Made by a program: the position numbers and the translations under genes. Below are positions 43,664-50,993 of a stretch of 64,000 nucleotides of DNA, piece after piece. The stretch covers positions 4,154,001-4,218,000 of the forward strand of contig NZ_CP119988.1 in NCBI RefSeq assembly GCF_029338515.1. Direction: 5' to 3'. The first letter of the stretch is position 1; each line of letters begins with the position of its first letter. The notes beneath the pieces are model-generated. The model did not search any database. It worked only from the letters and a program-made list of their open reading frames with translations, and was not told where the DNA came from. This DNA comes from Haloglomus litoreum (GTDB taxonomy: Archaea; Halobacteriota; Halobacteria; Halobacteriales; Haloarculaceae).

Positions 43664-44680
43664 ATGATTCGAGACGCGCGTGTCCTCGATCCGGAGTTCG
43701 TTCCTCGGGACATCGTTCACCGGGACGCCGAGGTCAACGCGCTCTCCAACGCACTCGATCCAATTACCGAGGGTGAACACGGGAAGACGACGTTCCTGTT
43801 CGGTCCCTCGGGGACGGGGAAGACGTGCATCGCACGGTACACAGTCGAGCAGCTCCGCGAGGCGGTCATCGACATCACGACCCAGTATATCAACTGCTGG
43901 CAGAACTACTCGCGCTTCCGAGTGCTGTACGAAATCCTCTCTGCCATCGGGCGAACGGTCGATATCCATCGCCAGTCCACGCCGGCTGATCTGTTACTGG
44001 AGCGAATCCAGAACCACGACGGCTCCCCGTACGTGATTGTGCTCGACGAGGTCGACCAACTCGAGGACAAGGACGTACTCTACGACCTCTACATGACCCG
44101 CGGTATCTCGATCGTGATGATCGCCAACCGCGAGGAGGACCTGTTCGCCCAACTCGACGAGCGGCTGGTAAGTCGGCTCCACGCGAGCCGCCGCATCCGA
44201 TTCGAGCGCTACGGGATGGATGATCTGGTCGCGATTCTACAGGCGCGGGTTGACCGCGGGCTGACGCCGGACGCGATCGACGACGAGGATCTCCGTTTCA
44301 TCGCCGATGCTGCAGCAGGGGATGCCCGCATCGCGATCGCCACGCTTCGAGAGGCCGCCCGGACGGCTGACCGGGATGGGTTGACGCACATCCCGAGCGA
44401 GACGGTTCGTGAGGCGCTCCCGAACGCTCGGGAAACGCTCCAGCAGAAGAGTCTCGACCGACTCAAGCCCCATCAGCGGACGCTCTACGAGATCATCGAG
44501 GAATGCGGAGAGATCGACCCGGGAGAACTGTACGGACAGTACCAGGAGCGGACCTCGAGTCCCAAGAGCAAGCGAACGATTCGGAAATACCTGCAGAAGC
44601 TGGCCGCGTACGACCTGATCGTCGCGGAGGGGGAGAAACGGGGACGGACATATCGCCTCTCAGGTAGTGTGGAGAGGTAG
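43664..44680 (+). CDS. orc1: Orc1/Cdc6 family replication initiator
   Basis: This 338-residue AAA+ initiator has Walker A GPSGTGKT near 47-54 and Walker B VIVLDEVD near 124-131. A sensor-type segment reads VMIANRE, the arginine region LVSRLHASRRIRF follows, and the C terminus is a winged helix (about 265-335: KPHQRTLYEIIEEC and KSKRTIRKYLQKLA). It is shorter than chromosomal paralogues (about 400), typical of plasmid and element copies. A TATA box about 26-34 nt upstream fits a leaderless message. It probably initiates replication of the element from the adjacent intergenic region. Confidence 0.92.
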   Translation: MIRDARVLDPEFVPRDIVHRDAEVNALSNALDPITEGEHGKTTFLFGPSGTGKTCIARYTVEQLREAVIDITTQYINCWQNYSRFRVLYEILSAIGRTVDIHRQSTPADLLLERIQNHDGSPYVIVLDEVDQLEDKDVLYDLYMTRGISIVMIANREEDLFAQLDERLVSRLHASRRIRFERYGMDDLVAILQARVDRGLTPDAIDDEDLRFIADAAAGDARIAIATLREAARTADRDGLTHIPSETVREALPNARETLQQKSLDRLKPHQRTLYEIIEECGEIDPGELYGQYQERTSSPKSKRTIRKYLQKLAAYDLIVAEGEKRGRTYRLSGSVER

Positions 44681-44729
44681 CTGGACGTATCGACGGTAGA
44701 TACTTGCCTTCGAGAGGAAGAAACCCGGT

Positions 44730-45128
44730 ATGACACAGTCAGAGGCTAGCATTCGGGAGGCATTATGCCGGACGGATATGCCAAAGGGCCAGGTGACGCT
44801 GCTGAAATTCCTCTACGAAAGCAGGGCTCCTGTAAGCACGGAGGATCTCGCGAAAGGGATTCGGGGCGGTGACACCGGTAGTTGTACCAGCATCCTCGGG
44901 CCGTTCAGCCAGCGAGTCAACAACACTCCCGAAATAACGGGTAGTCCAGGCTACAGGGCCATCGTGAAGAAGACCAGCAAGGACGGCGAAACACACTACG
45001 AGTTACACGAGAAGGCCCGGAGAGTGATCGACGAGGTTCCACGACTCCTCGAAGAATTTGAAAGAGATATGGACGAACTGCGGGAGGAGACGAATCCAGT
45101 AATCGAGCAACAGGAATTCGATTCGTAA
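44730..45128 (+). CDS. Hypothetical winged-helix-like protein
   Basis: This 132-residue acidic protein has a probable N-terminal HTH (QVTLLKFLYESRAPVSTEDLAKGI, about 21-44). A middle region may hold a wing (YRAIVKKTSKDGETHYELHEKARRVIDE). The C-terminal helix is highly acidic. It follows orc1 by 49 bp but has a TATA-like agatacttgc about 24-33 nt upstream of its ATG. It may be a regulator of element replication or copy number. The family is not recognised. Confidence 0.65.
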   Translation: MTQSEASIREALCRTDMPKGQVTLLKFLYESRAPVSTEDLAKGIRGGDTGSCTSILGPFSQRVNNTPEITGSPGYRAIVKKTSKDGETHYELHEKARRVIDEVPRLLEEFERDMDELREETNPVIEQQEFDS

Positions 45129-45329
45129 TCCAGATCTCCAAGAACCCGTTCACGCGACTCGCCAGAAGCCTACTTCTCGACTTCCCGTCCGAAACGCGAG
45201 GGTATCGGAGATGCCAGATATTCAGGTAGACGGCTGCTCAGGAACCGCATTCGCTCCTTCGGGAGCATATCGGCCGTTTCGGAACGACCGCACTCGCGTA
45301 TATCAGTTCAGTAGCAGCTTCGTATTCCC
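45129..45329. other. Intergenic region before the RecA-like/PolB operon
   Basis: This 200-bp region contains a UUCG-loop hairpin (45253-45266) and a TATA box (gtatatcag, about 45299-45307) about 23-31 nt before the ATG at 45330. The small open frames across it show no protein-like features. Confidence 0.5.
45253..45266 (+). terminator. UUCG-tetraloop hairpin
   Basis: GCTCC-TTCG-GGAGC is a perfect 5-bp stem with a C(UUCG)G loop, an exceptionally stable RNA fold. It lies 125 nt after the preceding stop and about 30 nt upstream of the next TATA box, so it may end the upstream transcript or be an operator. Confidence 0.35.
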
Positions 45330-46010
45330 ATGGGCACAACTCCCACCAGGGCTGTCTCGACACCGGTCCCCTCACTACCGCGACTTGACCCGGGCGTAAC
45401 GCTGCTCGAAACGGAGACCCACGCAGTCGGCCCTATCGACTCGCTCGTACTCGACCATCTGCTCGGACAGGACGGAACGGCCGTCTGGGTCGACAGTCAC
45501 GACCACGCGACCACCCAGCAACTCGCACGACTCGCACCGAGTCGCCGGCTCCTCGAACGCGTTCGGGTGGCTCGCGGCTTTACGCCGTTCCAGCATTACG
45601 AGCTGGTCGATAGACTGGGTGCGGAGATAGGACCCGAAACGGCACTCGTCGTCGTCCCCTGGGCCGATGCTCCCTACCGTGACGACAGCCTCGGACGCGG
45701 GGACACCGCGTCGATGATGCGGGGGGTCGCCGACCGACTCACGACGCTCGCCGACCGCGCATCGGTGCCGGTGCTGGTGACGCTGAAGAAGACGGACAGC
45801 GTGACCGAACCGTTCGATGCGCTATCGACACGCGATCTCCTCTACGAGGCGACGGATCTGGGCCCCCGATTCGTGGGGGACTCGTTCGAGACGCTCGTCT
45901 ACCCAGTCGACAACGGCGGCGTGCAGACGACACTCGCGTTCTGGGAACGCGTTCTCCAGCGCCGGCACGCGCTCGCGGAGAGCGAGACGCCGCGACCGGG
46001 GGTGGCGTAG
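45330..46010 (+). CDS. Degenerate RecA/RadA-like protein without Walker A
   Basis: This 226-residue protein follows the RecA/RadA core order but the P-loop region reads GPIDSLVLDHLLGQD, with no GxxxxGKT. Later parts align with RadA: AVWVDSHDHATTQQLARLA in place of the YIDTEGTFRPERI strand, then LERVRVARGFTPFQHYELVDRL. The Walker B region ALVVVPWADAPYRDD lacks a clear acidic pair, and SLGRGDTASMMRGVADRLTTLADRASVPVLVTLKK matches RadA's GRGxLAxRQxxL stretch. It is thus a probable non-ATPase RecA-fold protein. It is directly joined (0 bp) to a small DUF gene, which leads into PolB, a layout reminiscent of ImuA in bacterial translesion cassettes. Confidence 0.6.
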   Translation: MGTTPTRAVSTPVPSLPRLDPGVTLLETETHAVGPIDSLVLDHLLGQDGTAVWVDSHDHATTQQLARLAPSRRLLERVRVARGFTPFQHYELVDRLGAEIGPETALVVVPWADAPYRDDSLGRGDTASMMRGVADRLTTLADRASVPVLVTLKKTDSVTEPFDALSTRDLLYEATDLGPRFVGDSFETLVYPVDNGGVQTTLAFWERVLQRRHALAESETPRPGVA

Positions 46011-46262
46011 ATGGGCCGCACGAATGCCACCTACCGCGACCTGCTCACGGGCATCGAAGAGCGCTGGCAGCCGTACCGCCGGGCGCTCCGCCACCGGAAC
46101 AAGCCCTACTTCGACCAACTCTTCGAGCACGCACGGGCACACGCCGACGCCGGCGGATATCTGAACCACGACGAGCCGCTGTTCCCGATACTCGTCTCGA
46201 TGCTGCTGGAGCAGGAGCGGCGAATCCAGCACCTCGAGAACCAGCTGGCCGATAGTGAGTGA
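46011..46262 (+). CDS. Small haloarchaeal DUF protein linking RecA-like and PolB genes
   Basis: This 83-residue, mostly helical protein (YRDLLTGIEERWQPYRRALR, then FDQLFEHARAHADAGGYL and LLEQERRIQHLENQLADSE) is of a family I recall as a haloarchaeal DUF seen beside such genes. It begins exactly after the RecA-like stop and ends 4 bp before the PolB ATG. A bridging role between the two larger proteins is inferred from gene order alone. Confidence 0.65.
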   Translation: MGRTNATYRDLLTGIEERWQPYRRALRHRNKPYFDQLFEHARAHADAGGYLNHDEPLFPILVSMLLEQERRIQHLENQLADSE

Positions 46263-46266
46263 ACCG

Positions 46267-48369
46267 ATGCCGTTCACGTTCGACTTCCTCGACGGCGACG
46301 TCCTTCGGTGGACGGTCACCGAAGACGGTGCTGAGTACGAACGCGATACCGACTACACGCCGACACTCTACGTCACCGCGGACACCCAGGAACGGTTGAC
46401 CGCCATCCAGCCACACGTCGAGCGGTTCACCGAAGTGGTTGCCACAGCCTTCGAGTCCTGGCGGCGGGGGTTCCGACACGAGGTAGAGTCCGTCCTCCGA
46501 GTCGATGTGGACTCAATCGATGCGGTCACCAGCGTCGCGAGCGATATCCGGGGCTGGGGAACCCCCGGCGAGTACCGACTCTACAACGTGGATTTCTCAC
46601 GAGAGTTCCGCTACTGTCTGGAGCAGAAGCTCAACCCCACGCCGGACCAGTCGCTGCGTGTGTTGGCACTCGAAGCGGCTGCCCCGAATATCGCGGGCGA
46701 CCCTGGACTATCGACAGTCACGGTCGATGGAGCAGTAATCGAGGGCGACCCACCGGACGTGACCGCGACCGTCGAGGAGCGAGTCCAGGCAACCGACCCG
46801 GACGTACTCCGTATCTCGGAAAGCGACCTCCTCGCGCAACTCCACGCAGTCGCTGACGAGCAGGAGTGGGACTACCAACTCGGGCGAGTCCCGGGCTTCC
46901 AGCAACTCGCCGGGCGGTCCACCTTCGAGAGCTACGGACGGGTCGGGCACTCGCCAGCCCGCTACAACGTGCCGGGGCGAGCCATCGTCGACGAGTCGAA
47001 CACGTTCTTCCTCCGCGAGGCGAACCTCGACGGCTGTCTGGATCTGGTCGCTCGCTCCCGGAAGCCGCTGCAGGAGACGGCCTGGGCCTCGATCGGCAAC
47101 ATCCTCACAGCGATTCAGATTCGCAAGGCTCGCCAGCGGAACGTCCTCGTACCGTGGAAGGCATGGCGGCCGGAGCAGTTCAAAACGATGCGACAACTGG
47201 ACGACGCTGACCGAGGCGGATTCACCTTCGCTCCTGATGTCGGGCTCCACGAGGACGTTCACGAGCTCGATTTCTCGTCGCTCTACCCCTCCATCATGAT
47301 CACGCGGAACATCAGTCCGGAGACGATTCGTTGCGAATGTCATCGGGGACGAGAGGACGTTCCTGGGCTGGGCTACTGCATCTGTGACGAGCCGGGCTAT
47401 CTCCCGGAGGTACTCGAGCCACTGGTGTCCGACCGTGAGCGTATCAAGACGGAGTTGGCCGAGTGTAGCGACCCCGAACGGCGAGCGGACCTAGAGGGTC
47501 GGTCGGACGCTATCAAGTGGATTCTCGTCTCTTGCTTCGGCTATCAGGGATTCAACAACGCGAAGTTCGGCCGCATCGCGTGCCATGAAGCGATCAATGC
47601 GTTCGCGAGAGAGATTCTCCTCGACGCGAAGGAACAGCTCGAAGCGAACGGGTGGCGGGTCGTCCACGGCATCGTCGACAGTATCTGGGTCACGCCAGCG
47701 ACGGCGGAGCCGACTGCACTCGAAACGGTGGCGAACGAGATTACCGACGCGATCGGCATCGAACTCGAGTACGAGGCCGCCTACGATTGGGTCGCGTTCG
47801 TCCCGCTCCGGAACAGCGACACTGGAGCGCTGACGAAGTACTTCGGCCGCGTCGCAGGGGAGGACCGCTACAAGTACCGCGGCATCGAGTGCCGCCAGCA
47901 CAGCACGCCGCCGTTCATCGCCGAGGCCCAGCAGGAGCTCATCCGAACGCTCGATACCACCCGCTCGCCGGAGGCCGTCTGCGACCGGCTGGCTCGGTTC
48001 CGGTCGTCACTCAGGAGTGGTGAGATCGACACGGACCAGTTGCTGGTCGAGAAGCGCGTCTCGAAGGGACCGGATGACTACGAGCAGTTCACCCAGACCG
48101 CGGCGGCACTCGATCGGGCCGCGAGCGAGGGCCTCGACTGCCATCCGGGACAGCGGACAGCCTACGTGGTCGTCGACGATGACGCGACGACGGCCGACCG
48201 TGTCCGACTCGCTCACGAGGACGGCGACCGATACGATGCCGATTACTACGACGATCTGCTGTGCCGGGCAGCCGAGAGCGTCCTCTCACCACTCGGGTGG
48301 CGAGAGGCAGGCATTCGGCAGTACTGCAGCGATATGCGAGAGCCGACGCTCACGGCCTTCAGAAACTGA
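46267..48369 (+). CDS. B-family DNA polymerase, PolB2-like, exonuclease motifs absent
   Basis: This 700-residue polymerase has a degraded proofreading domain and an altered palm. Motif A is intact (DFSSLYPSIM near 335-344). Motif B is KWILVSCFGYQGFNNAKFG. Motif C reads HGIVDSIWV, keeping the second, metal-binding aspartate but not the first of DTDS. The exonuclease I DxE motif appears as ALE (residue region about 139-141), and no clear exo II or III aspartates were found. This fits the archaeal PolB2 lineage, linked to damage tolerance. ATG 46267 is used; a GTG at 46255 would overlap the previous gene by 8 bp. It is short compared with replicative PolB (about 780-900 plus inteins). Confidence 0.85.
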   Translation: MPFTFDFLDGDVLRWTVTEDGAEYERDTDYTPTLYVTADTQERLTAIQPHVERFTEVVATAFESWRRGFRHEVESVLRVDVDSIDAVTSVASDIRGWGTPGEYRLYNVDFSREFRYCLEQKLNPTPDQSLRVLALEAAAPNIAGDPGLSTVTVDGAVIEGDPPDVTATVEERVQATDPDVLRISESDLLAQLHAVADEQEWDYQLGRVPGFQQLAGRSTFESYGRVGHSPARYNVPGRAIVDESNTFFLREANLDGCLDLVARSRKPLQETAWASIGNILTAIQIRKARQRNVLVPWKAWRPEQFKTMRQLDDADRGGFTFAPDVGLHEDVHELDFSSLYPSIMITRNISPETIRCECHRGREDVPGLGYCICDEPGYLPEVLEPLVSDRERIKTELAECSDPERRADLEGRSDAIKWILVSCFGYQGFNNAKFGRIACHEAINAFAREILLDAKEQLEANGWRVVHGIVDSIWVTPATAEPTALETVANEITDAIGIELEYEAAYDWVAFVPLRNSDTGALTKYFGRVAGEDRYKYRGIECRQHSTPPFIAEAQQELIRTLDTTRSPEAVCDRLARFRSSLRSGEIDTDQLLVEKRVSKGPDDYEQFTQTAAALDRAASEGLDCHPGQRTAYVVVDDDATTADRVRLAHEDGDRYDADYYDDLLCRAAESVLSPLGWREAGIRQYCSDMREPTLTAFRN

Positions 48370-48399
48370 TGGGTCGCGAATCGACCGGAGGCTGGGATT

Positions 48400-48415
48400 C
48401 GGAACTATCGGAAGC
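48400..48415 (+). promoter_or_regulatory. 16-bp motif upstream of small HTH gene
   Basis: CGGAACTATCGGAAGC, identical to the copy at 43603-43618, begins 58 bp before the ATG at 48458. A/T-rich promoter sequence (cctagccccatatg, 48422-48435) follows. Confidence 0.55.
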
Positions 48416-48457
48416 GCCACTCCTAGCCCCATATGCGGTCCATTCGGAGGAGCAGTC

Positions 48458-48691
48458 ATGAGTGAGCTACAACAGGCCGTCACGCGCATCGCGCGGAATC
48501 GGGTCCGGAACGCACTCCTCGAGTTGACGCGCGATGGCCCCAAGGAGGTTCGACTGGAAACGGTCGCCGCACAGGCCGGACTCGAGCCGGCCGTCGCCGC
48601 GCCGTTGCTCGATGAATTGGAGTCGTCGGGGCCCTTCGACGTGGAGCCTGTCGCGAGCGACCACGAGAATCTGTGCTGGAGGGTCGCGTAG
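48458..48691 (+). CDS. Small HTH protein
   Basis: This 77-residue protein has a probable helix-turn-helix (VRLETVAAQAGLEPAVAAPLLDELE, about 31-55) and an N-terminal helix QAVTRIARNRVRNALLEL. It is probably a DNA-binding regulator or a small partner of the polymerase upstream. Its promoter region shares a 16-bp motif with orc1, suggesting joint control. It is followed after 1 bp by a zinc-ribbon microprotein gene. Confidence 0.65.
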   Translation: MSELQQAVTRIARNRVRNALLELTRDGPKEVRLETVAAQAGLEPAVAAPLLDELESSGPFDVEPVASDHENLCWRVA

Positions 48692-48692
48692 G

Positions 48693-48809
48693 ATGGCCCG
48701 AGAACAGTGCCCGGACTGTGGGCACCAGCAGCTCACGCCGCGTGGTGGCTGTCACGTCTGCCCGGCGTGCGGCTGGAGTGCCTGCGAGTACGCCGGTCGG
48801 GGGCAGTGA
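48693..48809 (+). CDS. Zinc-ribbon microprotein (38 aa)
   Basis: This tiny protein contains two CxxC pairs (CPDCG near 6-10 and CPACG near 23-27) plus two further cysteines, giving a compact zinc ribbon. It starts 1 bp after the HTH gene stop and is followed 3 bp later by another zinc-ribbon gene, so the three are one transcription unit. Such haloarchaeal microproteins are often missed in annotation. Its role is unknown; nucleic acid or protein binding is likely. Confidence 0.65.
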   Translation: MAREQCPDCGHQQLTPRGGCHVCPACGWSACEYAGRGQ

Positions 48810-48812
48810 CCG

Positions 48813-48965
48813 ATGCGGGTCACGGACTGGACCAATTGCCCGGCATGTGGGTATCGCTACGTCAGGGTCGTGCAACTCGCCGACGGTCGCGTCGGATTCG
48901 CCTGTGACCGCTGTGAGATCCGGGAGGCCTACGCAGTCGTGCGCCTCGAACCGCGGCCGGCATAG
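48813..48965 (+). CDS. Zinc-ribbon microprotein (50 aa)
   Basis: This 50-residue protein has two CxxC knuckles, CPACG near 9-13 and CDRCE near 31-35, separated by a beta hairpin (YRYVRVVQLADGRVGFA). This is a textbook short zinc ribbon. It is the third gene of the HTH/ribbon/ribbon unit and ends 7 bp before the convergent DUF3006 gene. The function is not known. Confidence 0.65.
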   Translation: MRVTDWTNCPACGYRYVRVVQLADGRVGFACDRCEIREAYAVVRLEPRPA

Positions 48966-48971
48966 CCCCAC

Positions 48972-49256
48972 TCAGGGGTCGTCGTCATCACTCGGTGGGC
49001 GCTTCGAGAGCCGATCGAAGCGGTCCTGCGCATCGTCGATTCGTTGCTCCGATTCCGCGGGTTTGTAATCCGCATCGACGAGTGCTCCGTCGGCAACCTC
49101 GATTTCGAGGACCGCATCCGCGTGCTGTGCTGGTTGCGGGAGGTCGTGCTGGTCGACGGCCAGTTCGTACCGCTCGTCCTCGCCCGCGACCTCCAGCACC
49201 GCCAGGTCGTCTTCGAAGCGATCCAGGACCGCCGTGTAGGTGCCATCGGGAATCAT
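48972..49256 (-). CDS. DUF3006 domain protein
   Basis: This 94-residue acidic protein of the DUF3006 type opens MIPDGTYTAVLDRFEDDLAVLEV and carries a beta-barrel-like first half and a charged helix EQRIDDAQDRFDRL. DUF3006 genes commonly follow ComEC/Rec2-like metallo-beta-lactamase genes in bacteria and archaea. Here the start overlaps that gene's stop by 4 bp. It is probably a partner or immunity-like modulator of the upstream secreted hydrolase. Confidence 0.8.
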   Translation of the reverse strand: MIPDGTYTAVLDRFEDDLAVLEVAGEDERYELAVDQHDLPQPAQHADAVLEIEVADGALVDADYKPAESEQRIDDAQDRFDRLSKRPPSDDDDP

Positions 49257-50677
49257 GAGTACGCCTCGTTGAGTACTGTTGACCCATCATCGTCCGTGAC
49301 GATGACCGTATCGCCGCCGTTGTTCCAAATCGGGCTGCCCGACCCCCAGTAGAGGTCCGTCTCCGTATCGGTCCCGCTCCCGGTGTGGATCGTGATCGTA
49401 GCGCCGGCCGCGAGCGTGGTGCCATCGGGGATGGTGTAGGTGGCGCCGGCCTCGTCGCTGAGCGTCCACCCCGACATGTCGAGCGGCCCGTCGCCGGTGT
49501 TCTCGAGGACGATGTACTCGTCGTTGAGATTGTCTCTGTCGCTCCCCTCGGCATCGGCGTGAACCGACGCGAGGGCGAGCTCACCTGAACCAGAACCTTG
49601 CCCCGTCGTGGTGGTCCCGCCGTCGGTGGCGACGGGTGAGGCCGTGCTCGTCGCGTCCACGACACCACCACCGCTGATGACGGCGCGGCGCTCGACCGCC
49701 GTCGTCGTTCCCACCTCGACGGGCGACCCATCACGGATACTCGTCGGGTCTGTCGGGGCCTCCTGCTGGGATGCGACCGTCACCTCGGTCCCGTCGCTCC
49801 GCAGGACGACGTGGCCCTGCGTCGCCGTCCAGTAGGCCGGGATCTCGCGCTCGGCCAGCCGCTGGAGCGTCTCCTCGTTCGGGTGGCCGTACCGCGAATC
49901 GTACGCGCTCGAGATGACGACCGCCTTCGGCTGGGCGGCATCCAACAGCGCCCCACTGGTCGAACTCTTGCTTCCGTGGTGGCCCGCCTTCATCACGGTC
50001 GCCCGGAGCTGCGAGCCGTACTGGTCGACGAGATACGCCTCCTGGTCGTCCTCGGCGTCACCGGTGAACAGGAAGCTCGTCTGGCCGTAGGTCAGCTTGA
50101 GAACGATGCTGTTCTCGTTGCGGGCCTCATCTTCGAGGTACGGCTCCGGCGGGCCCATGACCTGGACGCTGACGTTCTCGAACGGGATGCGGTCGCCCTC
50201 GCGGGTCTCATAGAGGGTGACCTCGTGGGCTTCGATCGCGTCGAGGTACTCGCTGTAGGTCTCGGTGCCGGCGGCGATACCGGGGTCGTAGACGGCGCCG
50301 ATGCCGTCGGCGTCGGTCTCGAAGTACTCGATGACGGCCGCGTTCCCACCGATGTGGTCAGCGTCGTTGTGGCTCGTGACGAGGTAGTCGATGCGCTCGA
50401 TGTTCTGTTGTTGCAGATACTGGAGGACGTACTCACCGTCGTCGTTGAAGTGGCCGCTATCGATGAGCATCGTCTCGCCTGTCGGGCCAACGACGAGCGT
50501 CGCGACGGACTGGCCGACATTGATGAAATGAACCTCGAGGGAGCCCTCGACCGGAGTGGCGTTATCCCCCGGCGGTGACTGTGGGCTGCTATCGCCGATG
50601 CCCGCTGGACCCGTACAGCCAGCGACGAGTACCAATCCAGCACAAAGGACGATGACAGCCCGGGCGGAGTGTGTCAC
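49253..50677 (-). CDS. ComEC/Rec2-like MBL lipoprotein with lamin-tail domain
   Basis: This 474-residue secreted lipoprotein has a signal and lipobox (VIVLCAGLVLVAGCTG). A competence-type metallo-beta-lactamase domain (about 46-295) has SHNDADHIGGN near 101-111, FTGDAEDD near 199-206 and GHHGSKSS near 227-234. A linker and a C-terminal lamin-tail domain (about 360-474, LNDEYIVLENTGDGPLDMSGWTLSDEAG) follow. The catalytic domain resembles the nuclease-like part of ComEC, and lamin-tail domains often accompany extracellular nucleases. A surface DNA-processing role would suit a DNA-transfer element. Confidence 0.85.
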   Translation of the reverse strand: MTHSARAVIVLCAGLVLVAGCTGPAGIGDSSPQSPPGDNATPVEGSLEVHFINVGQSVATLVVGPTGETMLIDSGHFNDDGEYVLQYLQQQNIERIDYLVTSHNDADHIGGNAAVIEYFETDADGIGAVYDPGIAAGTETYSEYLDAIEAHEVTLYETREGDRIPFENVSVQVMGPPEPYLEDEARNENSIVLKLTYGQTSFLFTGDAEDDQEAYLVDQYGSQLRATVMKAGHHGSKSSTSGALLDAAQPKAVVISSAYDSRYGHPNEETLQRLAEREIPAYWTATQGHVVLRSDGTEVTVASQQEAPTDPTSIRDGSPVEVGTTTAVERRAVISGGGVVDATSTASPVATDGGTTTTGQGSGSGELALASVHADAEGSDRDNLNDEYIVLENTGDGPLDMSGWTLSDEAGATYTIPDGTTLAAGATITIHTGSGTDTETDLYWGSGSPIWNNGGDTVIVTDDDGSTVLNEAYS

Positions 50678-50993
50678 GTGTGCCTCTCGTTGGGCGGTGG
50701 ACGGTATGAAACTGTGCCAGGAGCGAAGACACAGGTGCCGAAGCCCCGGTAGTCTCGTCGTCGTTCACGGAACCCAGGATGAATGCGCTCGGGGTAGTCG
50801 ACGGACTCGCGACGGGAGGGAAACTCGGTCCCAGTAGTCTCGACGCATTCCCTTCTGATGACGAATCGTCCCAGTAAATCGCCAGGGAAGCCACTCCGCC
50901 CCGTCACTTTATGCTGGCTGCTAACGAAGCACACAGCGCCCGTCACACACCGTGCGTTCTCTGGTGGCGAGGGGCGCAATACGGCACCAGACA
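50678..50993. other. Intergenic region at the right end of the element
   Basis: About 315 bp with no gene. It holds the candidate right att copy CCAGTAGTCT (50831-50840) and a related GGTAGTCTCG at about 50746. It also contains the promoter area of the split SCP2-hydrolase gene. Confidence 0.4.
50831..50840. repeat. Candidate right att core
   Basis: CCAGTAGTCT in the same orientation as the left copy. A near-copy GGTAGTCTCG lies about 85 bp upstream, so its significance is uncertain. Confidence 0.3.

Larger units (their letters stand above)
33081..50840. mobile_element. Integrated conjugative/plasmid-like element (boundaries tentative)
   Basis: The segment carries recombinase, VirB4-type secretion genes, Orc1/Cdc6, PolB and accessory genes, flanked by chromosomal metabolic genes (MBL on the left, SCP2-hydrolase on the right). 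The ends are placed at a 10-bp direct repeat CCAGTAGTCT (33081-33090 and 50831-50840), the left copy lying 29 bp beyond the integrase stop. The repeat is short enough to arise by chance (roughly a few per cent for such flanks), so the ends are provisional. No relaxase and no VirD4 coupling ATPase were recognised. Confidence 0.5.

Noticed and set aside
44763-45153. Minus-strand frames opposite the 132-aa gene after orc1
   Set aside because: The plus-strand gene has a TATA box at leaderless spacing and an HTH-like start; the antisense frames do not.
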